This document shows positions 6,063-12,835 of a DNA stretch of 13,038 nucleotides, in pieces. The DNA is from Cardiobacterium sp963553325 (lineage in GTDB: Bacteria > Pseudomonadota > Gammaproteobacteria > Cardiobacteriales > Cardiobacteriaceae): positions 1 to 13,038 of the forward strand of contig CAUVOF010000067.1 of the NCBI GenBank assembly GCA_963553325.1, in the 5' to 3' direction. How positions within the stretch are numbered: position 1 is the stretch's first letter; each line of letters starts with the position of its first letter. A program made the translations under genes and the position numbers. The notes beneath the pieces were generated by a model. It saw only the letters and a program-made list of their open reading frames with translations, was not told the DNA's origin and did no database searches.

Positions 6063-6709
6063 TAGTTTTCCGGCGGGAAGGTTATCGGCTCGCCGTAATG
6101 GCGCGCTTCTTTGCCAGAAAGCAAGTCCCACACTGCACGCAGGCGCGCGCCGATTTCGCGCACCTGCGTTTTCAGGCGGTATTTGAAGGACATCGGGTTG
6201 GCGGCGTTGAAGGCGATGACCGCCTGGCCGTGGTGGCGGGCGAGGAAGACGGCGCGCGCGTTGTGAAAGGGCTGGCTGACGATGATGTAGTCGCGGTTGC
6301 CAAAGACGCGGTCGGCGCGCAGGACGCTGTCAAGGGTGCGCAAGCCGGCGTAATCCGGCTGGATGCGCGCGGCAGGGATGCCGGCGGCGACGAGGTCGGC
6401 GCGCATTTGTGCCGGTTCGTTGTAAGACAGGCTGCGATTGTCGCCGCTGACGATGAAGTATTGTGCCTTGCCGCTGCGGTAGAGCGCCGCCGCGGCATCG
6501 ATGCGGGCGCGGTAGTAGAGGTTGATGCGGCCGTCGGTGGTGTATTTCGCGGTGCCGAGCACCAGCGCCACCTGCCGCGCCGGGATGTCCTGCACGCTGT
6601 CGTAGAGGTAGGGGCGGCTGCTCCAGGATATCCAGGCGTAACAGGCAATCGGCACTATCAGCGCCAGCGCCAGCAGCAATAGTCCCCAATAGAACAAGCG
6701 ACGTAACAC
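6062..6709 (-). CDS. sanA: SanA-like inner-membrane protein (DUF218)
   Basis: A 215-residue protein very similar in pattern to E. coli SanA (vancomycin high-temperature exclusion protein), which affects envelope permeability. An N-terminal membrane segment (about residues 5-25, FYWGLLLLALALIVPIACYA) is followed by a DUF218/YdcF-type domain. Visible family stretches are VALVLGTAKYTTDGRIN, YRARIDAA, YFIVSGDNRSLSYNEP, MRADLVAAGIP, DYAGLRTLDSVLRA and IIVSQPFHNARAVFLA. The start is GTG at 6709 with GAGAG upstream. The protein ends at about GEPITFPPEN, some 24 residues short of E. coli's tail. Its TAG stop sits in the CTAG where the 308-bp element inserted; because CTAG is palindromic the stop is the same with or without the insertion. 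It follows the L,D-transpeptidase-like gene by 31 bases, probably as an operon. Confidence 0.9.
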   Translation of the reverse strand: MLRRLFYWGLLLLALALIVPIACYAWISWSSRPYLYDSVQDIPARQVALVLGTAKYTTDGRINLYYRARIDAAAALYRSGKAQYFIVSGDNRSLSYNEPAQMRADLVAAGIPAARIQPDYAGLRTLDSVLRADRVFGNRDYIIVSQPFHNARAVFLARHHGQAVIAFNAANPMSFKYRLKTQVREIGARLRAVWDLLSGKEARHYGEPITFPPEN

Positions 6710-6740
6710 AAGCGGCTCTCGAAGCGGTGGGCAAACCGCC

Positions 6741-8006
6741 TTAGTTCACCGGGGTGGGCGATGCGCCGTAGCTGGTGAGGCCGAGCGGGGGCTGCGTGCT
6801 GCCGCGCAGTACGGGCATCGCCTCGTTGCTGCCGCTTGGCAGCGCGGCAGGCACAGGCAAGGCGCTATTGCCGCCGTTCGCCGTCAGAGCGGGGGCGTGA
6901 TTGGGCAGCGGGCTTGCGTCAAAGCGGGTACCGCTGGGCGGAACGGATGTCAGCGCTGGCAGGGTGTTGTTGTTTGCCGTCAGGGCGGGTGCGTGATTAG
7001 GCAGCGGGTTCGCGTCAAAGCGGGTACTGCTGGGCGGAACGGATGTCAGCGCTGGCAGGGTGCTGTTGTTCGCCGTCAGGGTTGGGGTGTTGGCAAGCAA
7101 TGCGTTGGTGCCAGCACGGGCAGGCGCGAGTGTGTTAGCGCTGGGCGGCACGGATGTCAGCGCCGGCAGGTTGCTGCCGCTGTTTTGTGCCAACATGCCG
7201 CCGGTGAGCGGGTTGGTGTTCAGGTTTTCGCCGGGAATGATGGGTGTGTTGTGTCCCGGCGGCAGTTCGCCAGGGCGCACCGCCGGGTGCGGGTTGCGGT
7301 CGCTGAGCGCGTATTGACCGCCGATGACGTCAATTTCTGGCGGCTGGTGGTATTTTTCAAAGTAGTCGTAGCCGGGTTTGAGCATTTTCCAGAAGTCGTA
7401 CCAGCGGTGGTCGCTGTAGGCGGCAAGTTTGCTATCAGTCATGCGGAAGGGGAAGGCATGGACGCGCACGAAGGGCTGGCCGCGTTGCAGCGCGGCGCCG
7501 ACCAGGGTGTAGATTTCTTCGATTTGTCGGTCGCCCATGGCGTAGCAGCCAATGGATACGCATTTGCCGTGCACCATCAGCAGGCTGCCGCTGTAGCCGT
7601 GCGCGCGGTCGTAGGCGTTGGGGTAGCCGAGGTTGAAGGAAAGATGGTATTGGCTGTTGGGATTGAGCGCCTCGCTGCCGACGGCGTAGAAGCCTTCTGG
7701 CGATTGTTTGTCGCCTTCGCGCGTTTTCGGGCCGAGTTCGCCGGAATAGATGCAGATGGGGTAGTCGAGGAAGAGCGCGTATTCGCCGTTGTCTTTTTGT
7801 AGCCAAACTTCAAGCACTTCTTCTTTTTTGAAGATGCGGATGAAGGCGGGCGCGCCAAAGCGGAAGCCGCGCGCTTCGAGGCGGTCTTGCAGGGTGGGCT
7901 GCGCCGGGCGGCGGATGAGGCGACTGTCGCGTTGCGCGGTTTCCGGGGCGCGGTTGCTACAGGCGGCAAGGATGAGGGTTAAGCAAAGAAGGAAGGTTTT
8001 TTTCAT
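6741..8006 (-). CDS. dpaA: YafK/DpaA-type L,D-transpeptidase-fold lipoprotein with repeat tail
   Basis: A 421-residue protein starting MKKTFLLCLTLILAAC, a lipoprotein signal with Cys16. Residues about 52-245 closely match E. coli YafK (DpaA/LdtF): IKYSGGLGPK-like CIYSGELGPKTREGDKQSPEGFY, GYPNAYDRAHGYSG, the YkuD active-site motif HGKCVSIGCYAM (H146, S151, catalytic C154), FPFRMTD and MLKPGYDYFEKY. In E. coli this enzyme cuts Braun lipoprotein from peptidoglycan rather than crosslinking. The same role is likely here if a tethered lipoprotein exists. Residues about 250-421 are an added low-complexity tail rich in Pro, Asn, Ala and Thr, including three LPALTSVPPS repeats; E. coli YafK is only 246 residues. 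The start at 8006 was chosen for the lipoprotein signal, although the frame is open to 8141 and no strong ribosome site is seen. sanA follows. Confidence 0.92.
   Translation of the reverse strand: MKKTFLLCLTLILAACSNRAPETAQRDSRLIRRPAQPTLQDRLEARGFRFGAPAFIRIFKKEEVLEVWLQKDNGEYALFLDYPICIYSGELGPKTREGDKQSPEGFYAVGSEALNPNSQYHLSFNLGYPNAYDRAHGYSGSLLMVHGKCVSIGCYAMGDRQIEEIYTLVGAALQRGQPFVRVHAFPFRMTDSKLAAYSDHRWYDFWKMLKPGYDYFEKYHQPPEIDVIGGQYALSDRNPHPAVRPGELPPGHNTPIIPGENLNTNPLTGGMLAQNSGSNLPALTSVPPSANTLAPARAGTNALLANTPTLTANNSTLPALTSVPPSSTRFDANPLPNHAPALTANNNTLPALTSVPPSGTRFDASPLPNHAPALTANGGNSALPVPAALPSGSNEAMPVLRGSTQPPLGLTSYGASPTPVN
6867..7178 (-). repeat. Tandem coding repeats in the DpaA-like tail
   Basis: Three units begin LPALTSVPPS. 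The last two are nearly identical 32-residue (96-base) units containing TRFDANPLPNHAPALTAN, and the first is a diverged 37-residue unit (111-base offset). The reading frame is kept throughout. Such near-identical units can gain or lose copies by slippage or recombination, so tail length may vary among strains. Confidence 0.8.
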
Positions 8007-8057
8007 CGGTTCGGGGGTTGGTTGAGACGTTACTATGTAGAAAGGTAATGAGAAATT

Positions 8058-8081
8058 GCAGATAACTGGGCAGATAACTGG
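8058..8081. promoter_or_regulatory. Tandem 12-bp repeat in the divergent intergenic region
   Basis: GCAGATAACTGG occurs twice in direct, gapless tandem (8058-8069 and 8070-8081). It lies about 52 bases upstream of the dpaA-like start and about 157 bases upstream of ackA. An imperfect inverted repeat, GGCAAT and ATTGCC, flanks an AT-rich core at 8094-8115. This arrangement suits a regulator binding site or sites between two divergent promoters. Neither motif matches a regulator I can name. Confidence 0.35.
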
Positions 8082-8198
8082 CGTTCCATCGCCGGCAATT
8101 ATAAAGGTTATTGCCAATTGGTTAGGTACGGATTTTCCCACAAGCTGTTCGCGTCGCGCGCCGCTTGCGCCTGCAGCCGCCCGCTGCCCTGCCTTTTT

Positions 8199-8207
8199 TG
8201 CTAAAAT
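8199..8207 (+). promoter_or_regulatory. Possible extended -10 promoter for ackA-pta
   Basis: TGCTAAAAT matches the extended -10 pattern (TG, one base, TAAAAT) and lies about 31 bases upstream of the ackA ATG. No convincing -35 box is found at the right distance, as is common for extended -10 promoters. The call rests on this one motif. Confidence 0.4.
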
Positions 8208-8238
8208 CGCGCCGTTTTAACCCCCAACAGGAACATTC

Positions 8239-9423
8239 ATGTCGCACTATATTTTTGTTTTGAACTGTGGCTCTTCCAGCCTGAAATTCTCTGTCATCAA
8301 CCCGGAAAACGGCGATGAGCCGCTGAAAGGGCTGGCCGAACGCTTGGGCGTTGGCGGCGTCGGCAATATCACCATTAAAAACGCCGCTGGTGAGAAATTC
8401 GAGCAGCCGCTTGACCCCGGCACGCACCAGGAAGCGTTGCACGTCATCGTCGCTGCGCTTAAACACGAAGGGCTGATGGACAAAATCAAGGCAGTCGGCC
8501 ACCGCATCGTCCACGGCGGCGAGTATTTTGCCGAATCGGTACTGGTCGATGATGATGTGCGCGAGAAAATCATTGACTGCATCCGCCTCGCACCGCTGCA
8601 CAATCCGGCGCACGTTACCGGGATTGACGCCGCGCGCGAAGCCTTCCCTGACCTGAAGCAGGTCGTTGTTTTCGATACCGCTTTCCACCAGCACATGCCG
8701 CAGCGCGCCTTCCTCTACGCCCTGCCTTACAAGCTCTACAGCGACAACAAAATCCGTCGCTACGGCTTCCACGGCACTTCTTACCGCTATATCGCCAGCC
8801 AGCTGCCGGAAAAACTCGGCATCGCCCAGCCGAAAGCGGTGGTTGCGCACCTGGGTAATGGCGCCTCGCTCGCCGCCGTTGATTTTGACCATTCTGTCGA
8901 TACGACGATGGGGCTGACCCCGCTCGAAGGCGTGGTACACGGCACCCGTTCCGGCGACGTCGATCCGGCGATTTTCGGCATCCTCACCGGGCAGATGGGC
9001 ATGAGTCCGAAGGAAGTCGATGACATGCTGTGGAAACAGTCCGGTCTGCTCGGTCTTTCCGGCATTTCCAACGACTGCCGTACAATCGAAGAAGCCTACG
9101 CCAAGGGCGATGAAGCGGCAATTCGCACCATGGACGTTTATTGCTACCGCCTCGCCAAGCACATCGCCGCGCAAATGGTCGCGCTCGGCGGCGCGGACGC
9201 CATCGTTTTCACCGGCGGCATCGGCGAAAACTCCTCGCTGGTGCGCGAAAAAGCGGTCGAACTGCTCGGCTTCCTCGGCTTCAAGCTCGACCCGCAGAAG
9301 AACCACGAAACCTTCCGCGGCAAGGAAGGCAACATCGCCGCCGCGGGCAGCAAGCCGGTGTGGGTCATCGCTACCAATGAGGAGCTGATGATTGCCCGTG
9401 ATACCGATGCGCTCAGCGCGTAA
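8239..9423 (+). CDS. ackA: Acetate kinase
   Basis: The 394-residue protein matches the acetate kinase family over its full length (E. coli 400). It transfers phosphate from acetyl phosphate to ADP, giving acetate and ATP in the cytoplasm. It belongs to the ASKHA (actin/sugar kinase/hsp70) fold superfamily. Visible signatures in order are LNCGSSSLKF near the N-terminus, GHRIVHGGEYF, FDTAFHQ, RRYGFHGTSYRY, VAHLGNGASLAAV, TTMGLTPLEGVVHGTRSGDVDP, GISNDCRTIEEA and VFTGGIGENSSLVR. A ribosome site (AGGAA) lies 6 bases before the ATG. The stop overlaps the strong ribosome binding site of pta, so the two are translated together from one transcript. Confidence 0.98.
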   Translation: MSHYIFVLNCGSSSLKFSVINPENGDEPLKGLAERLGVGGVGNITIKNAAGEKFEQPLDPGTHQEALHVIVAALKHEGLMDKIKAVGHRIVHGGEYFAESVLVDDDVREKIIDCIRLAPLHNPAHVTGIDAAREAFPDLKQVVVFDTAFHQHMPQRAFLYALPYKLYSDNKIRRYGFHGTSYRYIASQLPEKLGIAQPKAVVAHLGNGASLAAVDFDHSVDTTMGLTPLEGVVHGTRSGDVDPAIFGILTGQMGMSPKEVDDMLWKQSGLLGLSGISNDCRTIEEAYAKGDEAAIRTMDVYCYRLAKHIAAQMVALGGADAIVFTGGIGENSSLVREKAVELLGFLGFKLDPQKNHETFRGKEGNIAAAGSKPVWVIATNEELMIARDTDALSA

Positions 9424-9429
9424 GGAGGG
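9421..9429 (+). promoter_or_regulatory. Strong ribosome binding site for pta
   Basis: TAAGGAGGG overlaps the ackA stop codon and lies 5 bases before ATG at 9434. It fixes the pta start at 9434 rather than at the in-frame ATG at 9392 within ackA, which would not match the family N-terminus. Confidence 0.8.
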
Positions 9430-9433
9430 CGAC

Positions 9434-11521
9434 ATGGCAAAAGCAATCCTGGTCGTCGCCACCCACCCCGGCATCGGCCTCACTTCTACCGTTCTCGGCC
9501 TCTACCACGCCCTTGACCGCAAGGGCGTTAAGGTCGGTTTCCACAAACCGGTGATGCAGTATGACGTCGAAAGCCAGGACGTCGATCACAGCCGCGCCGT
9601 GCTGCTGCATTCCTCGCGCGCCGTCGGCGACGACGCGCTGGTCATCCGCCCCGAAGCGGTGCAACAGGCACTCGATGCGGGCAACCTCGACGAGCTGATG
9701 GAAACCGTCATCCAGAACTTTGAAGCGGCGAAAGGCGATGCCGACGTCGTCATCATGGAAGGTCTGCTGGAAACGCCGAACGTTCCCTACGCTGGCGAAT
9801 GCAACCGGCAAATCGCCCGTGCGCTCGGTGCCGACGTTATCCTGCTTTCCGACGCGCGCGTCTCCAGCGTTGCCCGCCTCGAACACCGCCTCGATTTCGC
9901 CGCCAACGCCTTCGGTGGCTACGGCAAAGGCCACCTGCTCGGCGCCATCGTCAATCACGCCGACAGCGACGGCGCGCTCACCAGCGCCGAAATCGCAAGC
10001 AGCAAAGCCTTTAACGACAACTTCAAACTGCTCGGCGTCATCAGCCACAAAGCAGAAATCGCCGCGCCGCGCGTCAGCGACCTGCAACAGCACCTCGGCG
10101 CCACCGTTCTCTTTGAAGGCGAAAGCAGCACCCGCCGCATCCTGGATTACGTCCTCTTTGCCCGCACCCCCGCCAACGCCGCCGACTTCCTCAAACCCGG
10201 CTACTGCATCTTCCAGCCTGCCGACCGCGACGACGCGCTGATGGCAACCACCATCTCTGCCAAGGCGGGCAACCACCTCGCCTGCCTGGTGCTCACCGGG
10301 CCGCTGCCCGCTTCCGACGTCGTCATGAACCTGTGCAAACCGCTGATTGAAGAAGCGAAACTGCCGGTATTGCACCTCGGCACCAGCAGCTGGGAAATTG
10401 GCAAACTCATCGAAAAATTCAACCGCTACATCCCGGTCGATGACGAACAGCGCATCCGCGACACCAAAGAATATTTCGCCGACGGCATCAAAGACGACTG
10501 GTTTGCCGGCTACCTGAGCGCGGCGCGCAGCGTCAGCCTCTCGCCCGCCGCCTTCCGTTACCAAATCGTGCAGCGGGCGATTGCCGCACAAAAAACCATC
10601 GTCCTGCCCGAAGGCGACGAGCCGCGCACCGTCGTTGCTGCCAGCATCTGCGCCGAACGCGGCATGGCGCGCTGCGTCCTCATCGCCAAACCGGAAAGCG
10701 TACAGGCAGTTGCCGCGCAACAAGGCGTCAAACTCGGCGACAACATCAGCATCATCGACCCGGACGCGGTACGCGAAAAATACGTCGCCCGCCTGGTCGA
10801 GTTGCGCAAAGCCAAGGGCATGACCGAAGACCAGGCGCGTGAAGCGCTGGAAGATGGCGTCATGCTCGGCACGATGATGCTCGAAGCGGGCGAAGTCGAT
10901 GGCCTCGTCTCCGGCGCCGTCCACACCACCGCCAACACCATCCGCCCGCCGCTGCAAATCATCAAAACCGCGCCCGGCGCCAGCATGGTGTCTTCCGTCT
11001 TCTTCATGTGCCTGCCGGAACAAGTGCTGGTTTACGGCGACTGCGCCATCGTTCCCAACCCGACCGCGGACGAACTCGCGCAAATCGCCATCCAGTCCAA
11101 CGACAGCGCCAAAGCCTTCGGCATCGAGCCGCGTGTGGCGATGATTTCCTACTCCACCGGCAGCTCCGGCTCCGGCGCGGACGTCGAAAAAGTCAAAGAA
11201 GCGACCGCCAAAGTGCGCGAACTGCGGCCGGACATCCTCGTCGATGGCCCGCTGCAATACGACGCCGCCGCCGTCGAATCCGTCGGCAAACAAAAAGCGC
11301 CGAACAGCCCTGTCGCCGGACAAGCGAGCGTCTTCATCTTCCCCGACCTCAACACCGGCAACACCACCTACAAAGCGGTGCAGCGCTCCGCCAACGCCAT
11401 CTCGATGGGGCCGGTACTGCAAGGCATGCGTAAACCGGTGAACGACCTCTCGCGCGGCGCGCTGGTCGATGACATCGTTTACACCATCGCCATCACCGCC
11501 GTACAAGCGGCACATTCCTGA
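9434..11521 (+). CDS. pta: Phosphate acetyltransferase, long form
   Basis: The 695-residue protein matches the long Pta of enterobacteria (E. coli 714). It converts acetyl-CoA and phosphate to acetyl phosphate and CoA, the step before acetate kinase. Residues 1 to about 220 form a P-loop/BioD-like N-terminal domain (MAKAILVVATHPGIGLTSTV, then VIMEGLLETP). A DRTGG-type middle region follows (about 220-360). The catalytic PTA/PTB domain runs from about 372 to the end: IVLPEGDEPRTVVAA, LVSGAVHTTANTIRPPLQ, VYGDCAIVPNPTADELA, SYSTGSSGSGADVEKV, DGPLQYDAA, FPDLNTGNTTYKAVQR and GMRKPVNDLSRGALVDDIVY. In E. coli the N-terminal regions tune activity through allosteric effectors. It is in an operon with ackA. 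A palindrome lies downstream. Confidence 0.98.
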   Translation: MAKAILVVATHPGIGLTSTVLGLYHALDRKGVKVGFHKPVMQYDVESQDVDHSRAVLLHSSRAVGDDALVIRPEAVQQALDAGNLDELMETVIQNFEAAKGDADVVIMEGLLETPNVPYAGECNRQIARALGADVILLSDARVSSVARLEHRLDFAANAFGGYGKGHLLGAIVNHADSDGALTSAEIASSKAFNDNFKLLGVISHKAEIAAPRVSDLQQHLGATVLFEGESSTRRILDYVLFARTPANAADFLKPGYCIFQPADRDDALMATTISAKAGNHLACLVLTGPLPASDVVMNLCKPLIEEAKLPVLHLGTSSWEIGKLIEKFNRYIPVDDEQRIRDTKEYFADGIKDDWFAGYLSAARSVSLSPAAFRYQIVQRAIAAQKTIVLPEGDEPRTVVAASICAERGMARCVLIAKPESVQAVAAQQGVKLGDNISIIDPDAVREKYVARLVELRKAKGMTEDQAREALEDGVMLGTMMLEAGEVDGLVSGAVHTTANTIRPPLQIIKTAPGASMVSSVFFMCLPEQVLVYGDCAIVPNPTADELAQIAIQSNDSAKAFGIEPRVAMISYSTGSSGSGADVEKVKEATAKVRELRPDILVDGPLQYDAAAVESVGKQKAPNSPVAGQASVFIFPDLNTGNTTYKAVQRSANAISMGPVLQGMRKPVNDLSRGALVDDIVYTIAITAVQAAHS

Positions 11522-11569
11522 AAGCCCCTCGTCATAACCCGTGTTTTCCCAAACATCCTCGTGCAAAAG

Positions 11570-11604
11570 CCCCTCTCCCTTTGGGAGAGGGGTTGGGGTG
11601 AGGG
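11570..11604. repeat. Extragenic palindrome between pta and tatA
   Basis: CCCCTCTCCC (11570-11579) pairs with GGGAGAGGGG (11583-11592), followed by TTGGGGTGAGGG. This sequence type is widespread between genes in proteobacteria. It has no T-run, so termination of ackA-pta here is possible but not shown. It resembles the C-rich palindromes at 3360 and 6002 in general design but not in exact sequence. Confidence 0.65.
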
Positions 11605-11672
11605 CAAAACGCCGCAGCGGCACATGACACCATCTCCATAAAATCAAATACCGCAAACCGCAAGGAAACCCT

Positions 11673-11906
11673 ATGGGAATCAGCCCAATCCAACTCCTCA
11701 TCGTCCTCATCATCGTCGTCGCCATCTTCGGCACCAAAAAACTCGGTAACGTCGGCGCCGACCTCGGCCAAGCCATCAAAGGCTTCAAAAACGCGATGAA
11801 AGACGAAGAAAAACCCGCCGACAAACTCGAACACCAAAAAACCGACGCTGCCGATACCCGCATCATCGAAGGCGAAGCGCGACGCGAAGAAGAAAAAACC
11901 CAATAA
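11673..11906 (+). CDS. tatA: Sec-independent protein translocase subunit TatA
   Basis: A 77-residue protein with the TatA layout: a short N-terminal membrane helix (about residues 6-20, IQLLIVLIIVVAIFG), the conserved FGTKKL hinge, an amphipathic helix (LGNVGADLGQAIKGFKNAMK) and a charged tail. TatA oligomers form the pathway that carries folded proteins bearing twin-arginine signals across the inner membrane. An AAGGAA ribosome site precedes the ATG. tatB starts 9 bases after the stop. Length is normal for the family (E. coli 89). Confidence 0.95.
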   Translation: MGISPIQLLIVLIIVVAIFGTKKLGNVGADLGQAIKGFKNAMKDEEKPADKLEHQKTDAADTRIIEGEARREEEKTQ

Positions 11907-11915
11907 GGTCGCGCC

Positions 11916-12356
11916 GTGTTTGACATCGGATTCTCCGAACTCGTCGTCTTAGGCGTTATCGGCGTGGTCGTCATCGGGCCGCAGCGCCTGCCCGAAGTCG
12001 TGCGCACCGCCGTCATCACCGTGCGCAAAATCCGCCGCGCCTTCAGCGACGTGCGCGCCGACATCGAGCGCGAACTCGATTTGGACGACATGCGCAAAAT
12101 CCTACACGAAGCCGACATGAAAGCGCACATCAACAAACTCAACCAAGACATCATGGATCTGGACAAAGGCGCGCGCGCCCTCGGCGACGACATCAAAAGC
12201 GACCTCGAACACGCCTACGACGGCTACACCCCGGAAGACGGCGAAGCCGAAGCGGACACCGGCGTCGAACCGCTGCGCAACGAAACCGACGCCGCCCCGG
12301 CTGCCGACAAACTGACGCTGGACAAACCGCCCGCCGCAGATAGCGACAAAGCCTGA
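11916..12356 (+). CDS. tatB: Sec-independent protein translocase subunit TatB
   Basis: The 146-residue protein starts at GTG (11916) preceded by AAGG. The N-terminus MFDIGFSELVVLGVIGVVVIGPQRLPEVVR is the hallmark of TatB: Glu8 in the membrane segment, the GP hinge and an LPE(V) motif. A long amphipathic, charged helix and a Pro/Ala/Asp-rich tail follow. With TatC, TatB forms the receptor for twin-arginine signal peptides. tatC, usually the next gene, is absent: a 35-bp hairpin and a VOC-family gene follow instead. Confidence 0.95.
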   Translation: MFDIGFSELVVLGVIGVVVIGPQRLPEVVRTAVITVRKIRRAFSDVRADIERELDLDDMRKILHEADMKAHINKLNQDIMDLDKGARALGDDIKSDLEHAYDGYTPEDGEAEADTGVEPLRNETDAAPAADKLTLDKPPAADSDKA

Positions 12357-12374
12357 CCGTTCTCCACGAAAGCA

Positions 12375-12409
12375 TTTACATACAGGGTAGCGACTATCGT
12401 GTATGTAAA
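12375..12409. repeat. 35-bp hairpin repeat, copy 2
   Basis: TTTACATACAGGGTAG pairs with CTATCGTGTATGTAAA with two mismatches and a CGA loop. The outer arms (TTTACATAC, and TCGTGTATGTAAA on the right) and the total length are the same as in the copy at 5686-5720. It lies between tatB and the VOC gene, 18 bases before the latter's ATG. There it would overlap any promoter or leader of that gene. Confidence 0.65.
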
Positions 12410-12427
12410 TTTCCCAAAGAACGACCA

Positions 12428-12835
12428 ATGGACCAACACCTCAACTACATCACCCTCGGCGTTGCCGACCTCGCCGCCTCGCGCCGCTTCTACCACGACA
12501 CCTTCGGCTGGCTGGAACGCGCAGACAGCAACGACAACATCGCCTTCTTCCAAACCGGCAGCGCGTTGATACTGGCGCTCTATCCGCGCGCGGCGCTGGC
12601 GATGGACGCAAACGTGTCCGCCGACGGCAGCGGCTTCCCGCGCTTTACCCTCGCACATAACGTTGCCTCGCGCGAGGCCGTGGACGCGCTGTTTGCCGGA
12701 TTTCACGCACGCGGCGTTCATATCGTCAAAGCGCCGCAGGCGGTGTTTTGGGGCGGATACAGCGGCTACATCAGCGACCCGGACGGCTTCCTTTGGGAAA
12801 TCGCGCACAACCCCTACCTGGAAAAACTGCGCTGA
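12428..12835 (+). CDS. VOC-family (glyoxalase/bleomycin-resistance fold) protein
   Basis: A 135-residue single-chain protein with the two beta-alpha-beta-beta-beta modules of the vicinal oxygen chelate superfamily. YITLGVADLAASRRFYHDTFGW (split across residues 7-28) opens module one. GGYSGYISDPDGFLWEIAHNP closes module two, with E124 at the usual metal-ligand position. The first-strand position often held by His reads L-N-Y-I-T-L here, so a full metal site is not evident. The closest general match is an uncharacterised VOC subfamily, and the substrate cannot be told. The ribosome site is weak. The stop overlaps the start of the next gene by one base (TGATG), which implies coupled translation. 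Confidence 0.85.
   Translation: MDQHLNYITLGVADLAASRRFYHDTFGWLERADSNDNIAFFQTGSALILALYPRAALAMDANVSADGSGFPRFTLAHNVASREAVDALFAGFHARGVHIVKAPQAVFWGGYSGYISDPDGFLWEIAHNPYLEKLR

Noticed and set aside
6867..7178. Regular 96-111-base repeats as a possible CRISPR array near cas3
   Set aside because: The units are coding, keep the dpaA-like frame, have no unique spacers between short repeats and are far longer than CRISPR repeats.
8007..8141. Longer start for the DpaA-like protein
   Set aside because: The upstream residues would bury the lipoprotein signal that begins at 8006.
8007..8238. Strand switch as a replication origin
   Set aside because: No DnaA boxes (TTATNCACA) or AT-rich 13-mers are seen; the region looks like an ordinary divergent promoter region.
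9413..12196. A 927-codon open frame antisense to pta and tat
   Set aside because: It mirrors the codon bias of the well-supported plus-strand genes and its translation shows no recognisable family.
12428..12835. Diverged tatC in the expected operon position
   Set aside because: The protein is soluble, has no membrane helices and fits the VOC fold.
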